Below are positions 54,561 to 54,904 of a stretch of 54,904 bases of DNA, piece after piece (position 1 is the stretch's first letter; every line of letters begins with the position of its first letter). A program made the position numbers and the translations under genes. The notes beneath the pieces were generated by a model. The model was not told the DNA's origin. It did not search any database and was given only the letters and a program-made list of their open reading frames with translations. This stretch comes from Eubacteriales bacterium (GTDB taxonomy: Bacteria; Bacillota; Clostridia; Oscillospirales; Butyricicoccaceae), in the NCBI GenBank assembly GCA_030524205.1, contig JAUNGZ010000003.1, positions 89,828 through 144,731 on the forward strand, written 5' to 3'.

Positions 54561-54904
54561 ATGATGAGAAAAACCAATGAGGGCCGGTCGCCCGTCGGCA
54601 TACTGCTGCCGGCGGCGGCAGCCGGCTTGTTGACGACGCTGCTGCTCATGCTGGCAGGTTCGATCCTTGTACAGCGGGGGACGCTGGGTGAAGGCGCGGT
54701 TGCGCCGTGTGCGCTCGCTTTTTTGGCGGCCGGCTGTGCGATTGCGGCTCTGATTTCCGCAAAGCGCGCGCCGGGCGGTAAATTTATCTGGGCGGTCGGC
54801 GCGGGCGCGCTGGTTTTTCTGATCCTGCTGGTTGTCGGCTGTCTGCTGCTCAGCCAGCCGGTACATATCGTCCGTGTGGCGGTCAGCCTGCTGTGCACGC
54901 TGGC
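54561..54904 (+). CDS. TIGR04086-type membrane protein, 5' part
   Basis: The window ends inside this gene; 114 codons are visible from the ATG at 54561, preceded by GGGAGG. Hydrophobic helices are seen at about 15-35, 49-67, 76-97 and onward. Small membrane proteins of the TIGR04086 family are often next to yajC in Clostridia, which supports this name. Function unknown. Confidence 0.6.
   Translation, partial: MMRKTNEGRSPVGILLPAAAAGLLTTLLLMLAGSILVQRGTLGEGAVAPCALAFLAAGCAIAALISAKRAPGGKFIWAVGAGALVFLILLVVGCLLLSQPVHIVRVAVSLLCTL

Overview
The window looks like chromosomal DNA of a high-GC, low-motility-signal Firmicute of the class Clostridia, most likely an Oscillospirales (Ruminococcaceae/Oscillospiraceae-like) gut bacterium. 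This rests on three things: a clostridial-type fabK/fabG/fabF/acc cluster, an uninterrupted pro-sigma-K gene (endospore lineage), and S-layer-homology (SLH) and dockerin surface proteins. The exact genus cannot be read from the sequence.

Layout. 1-7047 (+): fatty acid synthesis operon fabK(partial)-fabG-fabF-accB-fabZ-accC-accD-accA-acpP, interrupted by three intergenic stretches packed with stable hairpins. 7306-8818 (-): ECF sigma factor with an overlapping DUF4179-type anti-sigma protein. 8915-11432 (-): typA, ridA and a DUF1653 protein. 11433-12037: promoter and long leader. 12038-40083 (+): one tightly packed 28-kb operon of seven exported surface proteins, starting with a 3992-residue protein of about 30 fibronectin-III-like domains plus a dockerin, and ending with a small IS3-OrfA-like HTH protein. 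Among the seven are two SLH-anchored proteins, three dockerin-ended proteins and several cohesin-like modules. 40272-50472: a sugar/polyol catabolic island with a galactitol-type PTS (HPr-like, EIIA, EIIB, EIIC), zinc dehydrogenase, split transketolase, HAD phosphatase, two class II aldolase-family enzymes, a 2-hydroxyacid dehydrogenase and a SorC-type regulator with visible operators. 50483-51121: a small zinc-ribbon membrane protein and tRNA-Gln(CTG). 51519-53095: a tyrosine recombinase, a 255-bp segment bounded by 22-bp inverted repeats and carrying an outward promoter, and a second OrfA-like HTH gene. 53321-54904: sigK, yajC and a TIGR04086-type membrane protein.

Most interesting reading. 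The recombinase, inverted repeats and promoter make a candidate invertible DNA switch (phase variation) that, in the orientation seen here, would drive the OrfA-like HTH gene. A paralogue of that HTH protein is the last gene of the giant surface operon. The inference, not proven, is a phase-variable regulator linked to a non-catalytic cohesin/dockerin/SLH surface assembly. A second unexpected signal is a family of intergenic hairpins in the fatty acid operon that share the loop GGCGGAGC(T/C) while their stems differ.
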